From contig NC_007722.1 of NCBI RefSeq assembly GCF_000013005.1, positions 2,113,501 to 2,177,500 on the forward strand: a stretch of DNA of 64,000 nucleotides, read 5' to 3'. Positions within the stretch are counted from its first letter, which is position 1, and each line of letters starts with the position of its first letter. The DNA is from Erythrobacter litoralis HTCC2594 (GTDB lineage Bacteria > Pseudomonadota > Alphaproteobacteria > Sphingomonadales > Sphingomonadaceae). Below, in pieces: positions 55,191-63,015 of this stretch. The notes beneath the pieces are model-generated. The model worked only from the letters and a program-made list of their open reading frames with translations. It made no database searches and was not told the DNA's origin. Made by a program: the position numbers and the translations under genes.

Positions 55191-56825
55191 ATGGCTGACT
55201 ATGTAATTATTGGAGGTGGGTCGTCGGGCGGCGTTATCGCCAGCCGGTTGTCCGAGGACCCCGATGTCACCGTTTGCCTGCTCGAGGCAGGCGGCCCAGG
55301 CACCTCGCCGCTTGTGTCCACGCCCGGCGCTTTTGCGGCGCTGATCCAAGACTATCGGATCAATACGCTCAACTGGCGGTTCAACACCGACCCTTCAAAG
55401 GCGCTCAACGACCGCCGCCTCTACAATCCGCGCGGGAAGATGCTGGGTGGATCGAGCGGTATGAACGGGATGGTCTATATCCGCGGCGACCGGTCGGATT
55501 TCGACCACTGGGCCGAACTCGGCAACGACGGCTGGGGTTACAACGATGTCCTGCCCTATTTCCGCAAGGCTGAGAATAATGAGCGCGGTGAGGATGAGTT
55601 TCACGGCTCGTCGGGACCGCTTCACGTATCCAACGGCAAGCGCGAATTCGATGTCTATGATGCTTTCATCGAGGCGGCGACTGGACTGGACCATCAAGCC
55701 AATCCGGACTTCAATGGTGCCAGCCAGGAAGGTGTCGGCATCTATCAGTTTACCGTGAAGGACGGGAAGCGCGCCAGCGTGAAGGCGTGTTACCTTGATC
55801 CGGTGATGGGCAGGCGCGGCAACCTCCGCGTCGAAGTACATGCCCGCGTCCATCGTATCAGGTTTGAGGGCAACCGCGCGGTGGCAGTCGAGTATTCCCA
55901 GGACGGGCAGTTGAAGACGATCCCGTGCGAAAAGGAAGTCATTGTCAGCGGCGGCGCCTATAATTCGCCCCAACTGTTGATGCTTTCCGGTATCGGACCG
56001 CGTGATGAGTTGGAGAAGCATGGAATCGAAGTGATTCATGATATTCCCGGTGTCGGCCAGAATCTTCACGACCATCCTGACCTGATGCTGAGCTACCAGT
56101 CGAAGAAGCGGCTCGGGATCGCACTCAATGTCGTTGGCGCGCTCAAGACCGTGCGAGACCTATTCCAGTATCTCACGCAAAGGAAAAGCTGGCTGGCATC
56201 GCCGCCCACGGCTGCAGGCGGTTTCTTGCGATCCGCGCCGGGGCAGAACCGGGCGGATTGCCAGGTCCATGTCGTGCCGCTCGCCTATCGCGACCATGCG
56301 CGCGACTACAAGCTGATGACGAAATGGGGCTATACGATCATTCTCAATATTGGGCGCCCAAAGAGCCGCGGCTGGGTTGCCTTACATGACTCAAACCCCG
56401 AATCCGATCCCAAGATGGACCTCAATCTCTTGAGTCATCCCGACGACCTCAAGACGTTGCGCAATGCCTTCCGTGTCGTGCAGGAGATCCTGCATTCGGA
56501 TCGCATGAAGGCGATGATGAAACGGCCTCTCTATCCTGACCGCTACCTTGAAACTGATGAAGAGATCGACGCCTATATCCGGGCAGAAGCCAATCATGCT
56601 TATCATCCGGTGGGAACATGCAAGATGGGCACCGACGAGATGGCGGTGGTCGACAACCGCCTGCGCGTTCACGGCCTCGCAAATATCCGCGTGGCCGATG
56701 CCTCGATCATGCCATCAGTCGTCAACGGCAACACCAATGCAACCTGCATCATGATCGGCGAGAAAGCCGCCGACATGATCCGGCACGATAATATGAGCAG
56801 CAAGAATAGCATCGCAGAATATTGA
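55191..56825 (+). CDS. GMC-family alcohol oxidoreductase (choline dehydrogenase/PegA-like)
   Basis: A flavoprotein of 544 residues that oxidises a primary alcohol. The FAD motif YVIIGGGSSGGVIASRL is at residues 4-20, GMC signature 1 is GKMLGGSSGMNGMVYIRG, and signature 2 is GAYNSPQLLMLSGIG. The catalytic His is in AYHPVGTCKMG, and the final FAD contact is SVVNGNTNATCIMIGEKAAD. It stands between the aldehyde dehydrogenase and CoA ligase genes, as pegA does, though no pegD-type permease is present. Its last codons overlap copy 2 of the 42-bp motif. Confidence 0.93.
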   Translation: MADYVIIGGGSSGGVIASRLSEDPDVTVCLLEAGGPGTSPLVSTPGAFAALIQDYRINTLNWRFNTDPSKALNDRRLYNPRGKMLGGSSGMNGMVYIRGDRSDFDHWAELGNDGWGYNDVLPYFRKAENNERGEDEFHGSSGPLHVSNGKREFDVYDAFIEAATGLDHQANPDFNGASQEGVGIYQFTVKDGKRASVKACYLDPVMGRRGNLRVEVHARVHRIRFEGNRAVAVEYSQDGQLKTIPCEKEVIVSGGAYNSPQLLMLSGIGPRDELEKHGIEVIHDIPGVGQNLHDHPDLMLSYQSKKRLGIALNVVGALKTVRDLFQYLTQRKSWLASPPTAAGGFLRSAPGQNRADCQVHVVPLAYRDHARDYKLMTKWGYTIILNIGRPKSRGWVALHDSNPESDPKMDLNLLSHPDDLKTLRNAFRVVQEILHSDRMKAMMKRPLYPDRYLETDEEIDAYIRAEANHAYHPVGTCKMGTDEMAVVDNRLRVHGLANIRVADASIMPSVVNGNTNATCIMIGEKAADMIRHDNMSSKNSIAEY

Positions 56826-56834
56826 ATTGGACGA
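56793..56834 (+). promoter_or_regulatory. 42-bp cluster motif, copy 2
   Basis: It covers the last codons of the GMC gene (MSSKNSIAEY, stop) and the following 9 nt, ending ATTGAATTGGACGA; 120 nt before the acyl-CoA synthetase ATG. It matches copy 3 at 34 of 42 positions. Confidence 0.7.
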
Positions 56835-56954
56835 TTGGATCAATGCTGCAGACACAGATGCTTACGAAAAGAAGTCCGGAGAGGCCTATCGCATGTCAGT
56901 TTATTATGTGTCGACTGCGCCATTGTGGGCGAGCGCCTTAGAGGAGCGCGGCTG

Positions 56955-58499
56955 ATGGACGTCCGTACGCAAATACGTCGCGCCGCACGTTATTTCGCCC
57001 AGCAAGAGGCTCTCGTTCACGGCCACAGGCGGTTGACTTTCTCGGAAGCCTGGTTGCGCGGCGTGAAGCTCGCAAATGCTCTTGCGGAGTGCGGCCTTCA
57101 ACCGGGTGACCGGATTGCTACGCTGGAGAAGAACTCCATCGAGGCCGCCGACATCATACTGGCGGCTGCCATTGGAAACTATACGCGTGTTCCTCTCTAT
57201 GCGCGCAACCGATGTGAAGCGCACGCCCATATGATCGCGAGTACCGGATCTCGGTTGGCGCTGGTCGATGAGGCATTGGCTTCGGAGTTGGCGGGGCTGG
57301 ATGCCCAAGCTCCGACGCTTGAGCGGATCATTATCCGCGATCACAACTATGAGAATTGGTTGGCGACAGCCTCGGACCGGGATCCCGATCCCGTCGTCGC
57401 GCCGGAGGACTATTGTGTCATCCGCCACACCGGCGGCACGACGGGCAAACCCAAGGGCGTTGCCTATCGGCACCGTTCATGGATGACGATCTCCGCCGCA
57501 TTTTTCAGCATCGGCCCCCAAGTGGCTCCAGGGGATGCCATTCTGCATGTCGGCCCGTTGTCCCATGCATCGGGCTTCCTGTTCGTGCCGGCCTGGTATT
57601 GCGGCGCCCGCAACGTGATGATGGACGGCTTCGATCCAGCGTCCTTTCTTGACACTCTCGAGCAGGAACGGATCAGCCATGCCTTTGTAGCCCCCACCAT
57701 GCTCAATGCCATAGTGCATCACGACGGGGCATATGGCCGCCACTTTCCGAATTTGAAGTTTCTGCTGAGTGCTTCAGCGCCGATCTCCGAGCCGACGCTT
57801 CGCAAGTCGTGCCAGATATTCGGGAATCATGTTCTTCATTCGGGCTATGGACAGACCGAAATCCTGCCCATCGCGTCTATGGGGCCCAACGAGTGGTTCG
57901 GCGAATTTGAAGGTTCTGCCCCAATTCGGGCGGTCGGACGTCCCATGAGCGGCGCCGATATCGAAATCCGTAACGAGGACGGAAAGGTGCTGGGACCAAA
58001 CGAGCCCGGCGAGATCGTCGCACGGTTCGAAAATGGCCAGATGGAGGAATTCTGGAACGATCCGGAGGAAACCGCCCGGCGCATGGAAGATGGCTGGGTC
58101 AAAACCGGCGATGTCGGCATGATCGACACAAACGGATTTTTGTATCTGCTCGATCGCAACAACGACATGATCGTGTCAGGCGGCTTCAATATCTATCCCA
58201 CCGAAATCGAAAACGTAATTGCCGACCATCCCGGTGTACTCGAGGTCGCGGTCTTTGGCGTGCCCCATGAAAAATGGGGTGAAACGCCGCTTGCAATGGT
58301 GCGTGTCAAGCCCGGAGCACAAATCACGGAGACCGAGATAATAGATTTGGTGCGCCAGCGTCTGGGCTCCGCAAAAAAGCCAAGCAAGGTCGTTTTTACC
58401 GCCGAGCCACTGCCGTTGAGCAATGTCGGAAAGGTGCTTCGTTCAAAGCTTCGAGAGCCCTATTGGGCGGGCCAGGACCGGCGCATTTCGGGGGCATGA
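56955..58499 (+). CDS. Acyl-CoA synthetase (AMP-forming)
   Basis: It activates a carboxylic acid to its CoA thioester. GAGGAG at 56941 supports the ATG at 56955 (MDVRTQIRRAARYFAQQ), giving 514 residues. The AMP-binding P-loop is HTGGTTGKPKG, A5 is GYGQTE, A7 is GWVKTGDVG, A8 YLLDRNNDMIVSGGFNIYPT, and the catalytic Lys is in LSNVGKVLRSKLR. Overall it resembles the FadD-type ligases for aromatic or branched acids. In the peg order it fills the pegE place. Confidence 0.92.
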   Translation: MDVRTQIRRAARYFAQQEALVHGHRRLTFSEAWLRGVKLANALAECGLQPGDRIATLEKNSIEAADIILAAAIGNYTRVPLYARNRCEAHAHMIASTGSRLALVDEALASELAGLDAQAPTLERIIIRDHNYENWLATASDRDPDPVVAPEDYCVIRHTGGTTGKPKGVAYRHRSWMTISAAFFSIGPQVAPGDAILHVGPLSHASGFLFVPAWYCGARNVMMDGFDPASFLDTLEQERISHAFVAPTMLNAIVHHDGAYGRHFPNLKFLLSASAPISEPTLRKSCQIFGNHVLHSGYGQTEILPIASMGPNEWFGEFEGSAPIRAVGRPMSGADIEIRNEDGKVLGPNEPGEIVARFENGQMEEFWNDPEETARRMEDGWVKTGDVGMIDTNGFLYLLDRNNDMIVSGGFNIYPTEIENVIADHPGVLEVAVFGVPHEKWGETPLAMVRVKPGAQITETEIIDLVRQRLGSAKKPSKVVFTAEPLPLSNVGKVLRSKLREPYWAGQDRRISGA

Positions 58500-58565
58500 C
58501 CGACGCAGCCATCCTAGCCACATCCTCTATTCCGGTGACCGCCTGCCGGCGCGCGGGAGACTGCA

Positions 58566-59360
58566 ATGGATTATGAATACATCCTGGTTGAGCAACGCGG
58601 CCCAGCGCTTTGGGTGACCCTCAACCGGCCGGCAGCGTTGAACAGTCTGTCGTTGGCTTTGGCCGAGGAACTCGCCGCAGCGATCGAGGCAGCGGAAGCA
58701 GATGCGACGGTGCGCGCTTGCATTCTTACCGGCGCCGGACGGGCGTTTTGCGCTGGCGCGGATCTGCTCGCAATTGGCGATGGAACAGGCGGACAAACTC
58801 TCGCCGAACGCTTAAATCTGTTTCTGCCGCCGCTCGGTCAGGCTTTTAACAGGATCGAGACGTCGCGCCTTCCGATAATTGCGGCGGTCAACGGCCTTAC
58901 GCTCGCCGGCGGCTTGGAACTGGTGTTGTGCTGTGATCTCGTCATTGCCGCGCACCCGGCCAGATTTGGCGACGCCCATGCAAATTACGGCCTGTTGCCC
59001 GGCGGTGGAGGGTCGGTTCGACTCCCTAGGAAGATCGGCGAAGCGCGTGCGAAACATCTGATGATGACCGGCGGGACCATCTCGGCTGCCGAGATGAAGG
59101 AAGCCGGACTCGTGACCCAACTGGTTGCTCCCGAGGATCTCATTGCGGCAGCGCAAGCGCTGGTAGAATCTCTTGCAGAAAAGAGCCGGCCAGGGCTCGC
59201 CTACATGAAGCAGCTAGTCCGCGCTGCGCAGGATAGCTCGCTCGAAGTCGGGCTGCGTCAGGAACTCGAAACCATGGCTGCTTACGCCTTGTCCAACGAC
59301 ATTGTCGAAGGACTGGCGGCATTCCGGGAGAAGCGGAAGCCCGATTTTTCCGACCGGTGA
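58566..59360 (+). CDS. Crotonase-superfamily protein lacking both catalytic Glu
   Basis: The 264-residue protein has crotonase oxyanion-hole segments GRAFCAGADLLA and NGLTLAGGLELVL and the C-terminal REKRKPDFSD. Hand alignment to crotonase places His in DAHANYGLLPGG where hydratases have the first catalytic Glu, and His in ARAKHLMMTGG where they have the second. It may therefore perform isomerisation, hydrolysis or another crotonase reaction rather than standard hydration, or use His. It follows the acyl-CoA synthetase and precedes the thiolase. Confidence 0.87.
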   Translation: MDYEYILVEQRGPALWVTLNRPAALNSLSLALAEELAAAIEAAEADATVRACILTGAGRAFCAGADLLAIGDGTGGQTLAERLNLFLPPLGQAFNRIETSRLPIIAAVNGLTLAGGLELVLCCDLVIAAHPARFGDAHANYGLLPGGGGSVRLPRKIGEARAKHLMMTGGTISAAEMKEAGLVTQLVAPEDLIAAAQALVESLAEKSRPGLAYMKQLVRAAQDSSLEVGLRQELETMAAYALSNDIVEGLAAFREKRKPDFSDR

Positions 59361-59403
59361 GACCTGATCGGATGCGGAACACATTGGAAGAATGGATCAA
59401 CGA

Positions 59404-60642
59404 ATGACCGACATATTCGTCATGGGGGTTGGGATGACCCCGTTCGGAAAACAGTTCGACAAGAGCCTGAAAATGCTCTGCGCCGAAGCTTCGTCGCAGG
59501 CCTTTTCCGACGCAGGATGCACCGCCGGCGATGTCGAAGCCATCTTCTTCGGCAATTGCGTCCAGGGGCATATGGAGGGCCAGGACATGATCCGCGGCGA
59601 AATCGTGGCGCGAGCGATGGGCATCTCAAGCGTTCCCGTGGTGAATGTCGAAAACGCATGTGCGACGGCTTCCACGGCCTTGCACATGGCCGCCGCCTAT
59701 GTTCGATCGGGGGCAGCGGATGTCGTACTCGCGCTCGGCGCGGAGAAGATGTACTCGCCCGACAAGGCGCTCATGTTCAGTGCATTCGATGGCGCTTGGG
59801 ACGTGCATGAAACCGAGTCGGGCCGCGCGCAGCTGCTGGCCATGGGCAATGGCGTCGATGTTCCGGAAGGAACGACATCGAGTCAGCCTTACAGCGTTTT
59901 CATGGATGTATACGCCGCGATGGCACGCGCGCACATGAAGACCTACGGCTCGACGCAAGCGCAAATCGCGGCCGTCTCGGCGAAAAATCACATGCATTCG
60001 ACGCGCAATCTGCTTGCCCAGTATCGCCTCCCATATACCGTCGAAAGTGTACTCGCTGCGCCTCCGATCGTTTACCCGTTCACACTGCCGATGTGCTCCC
60101 CGATCAGCGACGGCGCCGCCGCTGCGATCATCTGCAGCGAAGCCGGTCGGCGCAAACTGTCGGCAGCCCCGGACAGGGCGCTAAGAATCCTGGCGTCTGT
60201 GCTGCAAACCGGCGCCGCGCGCGATCCCTTTGATTATGACCACCATGTCAGCCGCCTTGCGGCGAACCGGGCCTATGCGATGGCCGGCGTGGGGCCAGAA
60301 GATATTGGCGTCGCGGAGGTGCATGACGCCACGGCGGTTGGCGAGATCATTGAAATCGAGGCGCTCGGCCTGACGCCGCCTGGCGAGGGCGGACTCGCGG
60401 CAGAGCGCGGTGAGACGGCGCTGGGTGGGCGTATTCCGGTAAACACGTCGGGCGGGCTTGAATGCAAGGGACATCCGATCGGCGCCACCGGGCTCGGCCA
60501 AATCTACGAGCTTGCGCTGCAATTGCGCGGCGAGGCGGAAGATCGACAGGTTCCGAATGCCCGGTTCGCGATCGCGCAGAACGGCGGAGGTGTCATCGGG
60601 GTGGAAGAGGCGGTGGTCGCCGTCACGATCCTGGGCCGGTAG
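59404..60642 (+). CDS. SCP2-type thiolase-like protein
   Basis: About 412 residues from MTDIFVMGVGMTPFGKQFDK; an ATG at 59392 is an alternative. The nucleophile Cys is in NVENACATASTALHMAAA, the His motif is VAEVHDATAVGEIIEIEALG and the second Cys/His motif is GGLECKGHPIGATGLGQ. This layout is that of SCPx/lipid-transfer thiolases, which cleave branched or sterol-type 3-ketoacyl-CoAs. It would do the last, chain-shortening step, though synthase-like roles are possible. Confidence 0.88.
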   Translation: MTDIFVMGVGMTPFGKQFDKSLKMLCAEASSQAFSDAGCTAGDVEAIFFGNCVQGHMEGQDMIRGEIVARAMGISSVPVVNVENACATASTALHMAAAYVRSGAADVVLALGAEKMYSPDKALMFSAFDGAWDVHETESGRAQLLAMGNGVDVPEGTTSSQPYSVFMDVYAAMARAHMKTYGSTQAQIAAVSAKNHMHSTRNLLAQYRLPYTVESVLAAPPIVYPFTLPMCSPISDGAAAAIICSEAGRRKLSAAPDRALRILASVLQTGAARDPFDYDHHVSRLAANRAYAMAGVGPEDIGVAEVHDATAVGEIIEIEALGLTPPGEGGLAAERGETALGGRIPVNTSGGLECKGHPIGATGLGQIYELALQLRGEAEDRQVPNARFAIAQNGGGVIGVEEAVVAVTILGR

Positions 60643-60679
60643 TTGTCAGAGCGCGCCTAGGGAAACACGGGGTCACGAT

Positions 60680-61825
60680 ATGAACTTTGAGCTGTCCGAT
60701 GAACAACGCATGGCGGTGGAAACCGTCCGCCGCTTTCTCGACAACAAGCTTGAGCCGGAAATCCGCCGGCATGGGGAGCGATTCATCCCCAAACCGCTCA
60801 TGAAGGAATGGACTCAAGCACTGACCGGCTATGGCCATATTACCGCACCGCATCAGGAGCAATGGGGCGGGCTTGATATGGGATGGCTCACTCATCTGCT
60901 CATTTTCGAGGAGATCGCCTATTCCTCGCTCGATGTGGCCATACCCGGCTTCATCAACGCGGTTGGCGCAGAACTCATCCGCCGCTTCGCCCCGGAGACG
61001 ATCAAGCAACGCTATCTTGCCGACCTCGTCGCGGCCGAGAAGTTCGTTTCGCTCGGCATCTCGGAGCCCGATGTCGGCTCGGACGTCGCCGCCATCAAGA
61101 CACGCGCCGTACGAGACGGCGATTTCTGGGTCATCAATGGCGAAAAGACCTGGATCACCAACGGAGCCTACTCGGACATCTTCATCTGTACGTGCAAGAC
61201 TGGCGAAAATGAAGTCACTCACATCCTGGTCGATCGTGACGAGAGTGAGTATGAGGTGCGCGATATCCAGAAGATGGCGCTCAACGGCCAATCGACTGCA
61301 CAGATATTCCTGACCGAATGCCGCGTACCGGTGGCAAACACGATCGGCCGGGTCGGCGATGGATTGCGCAATACGTTGCAAGTGTTCGAGATTGCCCGCT
61401 GCCATATGGCGATGTGGAGTATCGGCATCGCACGGCGAGCAATGGATGAGGCGATCGCGTACGCTCGCGATCGCGCGCAGCATGGCAAGAAGATCGCCGG
61501 CCATCAGCTGATCGCCGACAAGATCGCCATCATGGCGACCAAGATCGACGCAGCCCGTCTGTTGACGCACCGGGCAATATCCCTCGTCCAGGCGGGCACG
61601 CGCGCAGAGACGGAATGCTCGATGGCCAAGTGGTACGCCACCGAAATGGCGATCGAAGCGACGCGCGATGCGCTTCAGATCCATGGCGGCAACGGCGTCA
61701 CCCGCGAATTCATCGTCGAGCGGCTGGTGCGTGAGGCGATCATTTGCCCCATCCCCGATGGCACGACGGAGATTCAAAAGCTTGTTGTTTCGCGCGCCCT
61801 GACCGGCATTCAAGCCTTTCGGTAA
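60680..61825 (+). CDS. Acyl-CoA dehydrogenase
   Basis: A 381-residue flavoprotein (MNFELSDEQRMAVETVRRFL) of the ACAD family. The FAD/substrate loops are SLGISEPDVGSDVAAIKTRA and WITNGAYSDIFICTC. C-terminal signature: IHGGNGVTREFIVERLVREA, then PIPDGTTEIQKLVVSRA. Usual ACADs have Tyr-Glu-Gly-Thr at that point; here Pro-Asp-Gly-Thr puts Asp in the base position, as I recall for some cyclic-acid CoA dehydrogenases. It would introduce the 2,3-double bond. Confidence 0.9.
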   Translation: MNFELSDEQRMAVETVRRFLDNKLEPEIRRHGERFIPKPLMKEWTQALTGYGHITAPHQEQWGGLDMGWLTHLLIFEEIAYSSLDVAIPGFINAVGAELIRRFAPETIKQRYLADLVAAEKFVSLGISEPDVGSDVAAIKTRAVRDGDFWVINGEKTWITNGAYSDIFICTCKTGENEVTHILVDRDESEYEVRDIQKMALNGQSTAQIFLTECRVPVANTIGRVGDGLRNTLQVFEIARCHMAMWSIGIARRAMDEAIAYARDRAQHGKKIAGHQLIADKIAIMATKIDAARLLTHRAISLVQAGTRAETECSMAKWYATEMAIEATRDALQIHGGNGVTREFIVERLVREAIICPIPDGTTEIQKLVVSRALTGIQAFR

Positions 61826-61930
61826 GGCTCAGACGAAAACGACAGCGTCGACGGAAATGGAGCCGCGTGCCTGACTCGCACAGGATCAAATGCGCAGATG
61901 CGTCGCTCAGGTAAAAGAGGCAGACAAGCG

Positions 61931-62833
61931 ATGGACGAAGAGCTTCGTTTCGATGGCAGGGTAGTGGTTGTGACCGGAGCCGGAGGCGGACTTGGGCGCC
62001 AGTACGCGCTGATGTTTGGCGGGCGCGGAGCCAAGGTGGTGGTGAATGATCTGGGTGGCGACGAGAAAGGGAGCGGCAGCTGCTCCACAGCCGCTGACAA
62101 TGTGGTCGACGAAATTCGAGCCACGGGCGGTCAGGCGGTGGCAAATTATGCGTCGGTCGAGGAGGGCGCGCTGATCATCCAAGCCGCGGTTGACAACTTC
62201 GGAACCGTTGACGTCGTCATCAACAATGCCGGCATCCTGCGCGATGTGAGCTTCCACAAAATGACCGACGAAGACTGGACACTGCTTCAGCGGGTCCATC
62301 TGAATGGGACGCGGGCAGTGACGCAGGCAGCATGGCCGATACTGCGCGACAAGGGCTATGGCCGCATCGTCATGACCACGTCTGCAGCCGCAATCTACGG
62401 CAACTTCGGTCAGGCCAACTATGCCGCAGCCAAGCTCGGAATATTGGGGCTTGCGAACGCGCTGGCGGAGGAGGGGCGGTCCAGAAACATCCAGGTTAAT
62501 ACGATCGCCCCAATCGCCGCATCGCGTATGACCGCGACTGCCTTTCCACAAGAGTTTCTCGCCAATCTCAGAGCGGAAGCGATCAGTCCATTGGTCGGTT
62601 GGCTTGCGCACGAGAATTGCAGCGAAACCAAAGGGCTTTTTGAAGTTGGAGCCGGCTATATCGCCAAGCTTAGGTGGGAGCGCGCGCTTGGGCACGCCTT
62701 CGGAGCGGACAGGGCGTTCACGCTCGATGATGTCGCCCGGCACTGGGGTAGAATTGTCGACTTCACGGATGCCGAGCACCCGCTCGGGCTGAATGACAGC
62801 CTTGAGGCGGTAGAACGGGCGCTGAGAGCGTAA
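61931..62833 (+). CDS. SDR dehydrogenase like the MFE-2/17beta-HSD4 N-terminal domain
   Basis: 300 residues from MDEELRFDGRVVVVTGAGGG. The nucleotide motif is TGAGGGLG, NNAGIL follows, and the catalytic residues are Ser in TTSAAAIYGN and Tyr/Lys in NYAAAKLG. VVNDLGGDEKGSGS and GLFEVGAGYIAKLRWERALG are hallmarks of the peroxisomal multifunctional enzyme 2 dehydrogenase domain, which oxidises (3R)-hydroxyacyl-CoA. Unlike MFE-2, no hydratase-2 (MaoC) domain is attached, so a matching (R)-hydratase must come from elsewhere. Confidence 0.9.
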   Translation: MDEELRFDGRVVVVTGAGGGLGRQYALMFGGRGAKVVVNDLGGDEKGSGSCSTAADNVVDEIRATGGQAVANYASVEEGALIIQAAVDNFGTVDVVINNAGILRDVSFHKMTDEDWTLLQRVHLNGTRAVTQAAWPILRDKGYGRIVMTTSAAAIYGNFGQANYAAAKLGILGLANALAEEGRSRNIQVNTIAPIAASRMTATAFPQEFLANLRAEAISPLVGWLAHENCSETKGLFEVGAGYIAKLRWERALGHAFGADRAFTLDDVARHWGRIVDFTDAEHPLGLNDSLEAVERALRA

Positions 62834-62909
62834 TCAACCCGATGAATTACCATGATATTTTTGAGCGGCCGTCGGGCTGCCGATGGCGTCGTGCTGCCGC
62901 CAGATATCG

Positions 62910-62951
62910 ATGAGCAGCAGGAATAGTTCTGCAGCGAATTGAATTGGACGA
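62910..62951 (+). promoter_or_regulatory. 42-bp cluster motif, copy 3
   Basis: It begins ATGAGCAGCAGGAATAG and ends ATTGAATTGGACGA; it can be read MSSRNSSAAN, stop. It is 64 nt before the ATG of the final TonB receptor and outside any recognised gene. Confidence 0.7.
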
Positions 62952-63015
62952 CGGCCCTCAAATGCCGCCAAACGGCATGAACTACACAATATCTCCTGGG
63001 AAGAGAGGATCAGCC

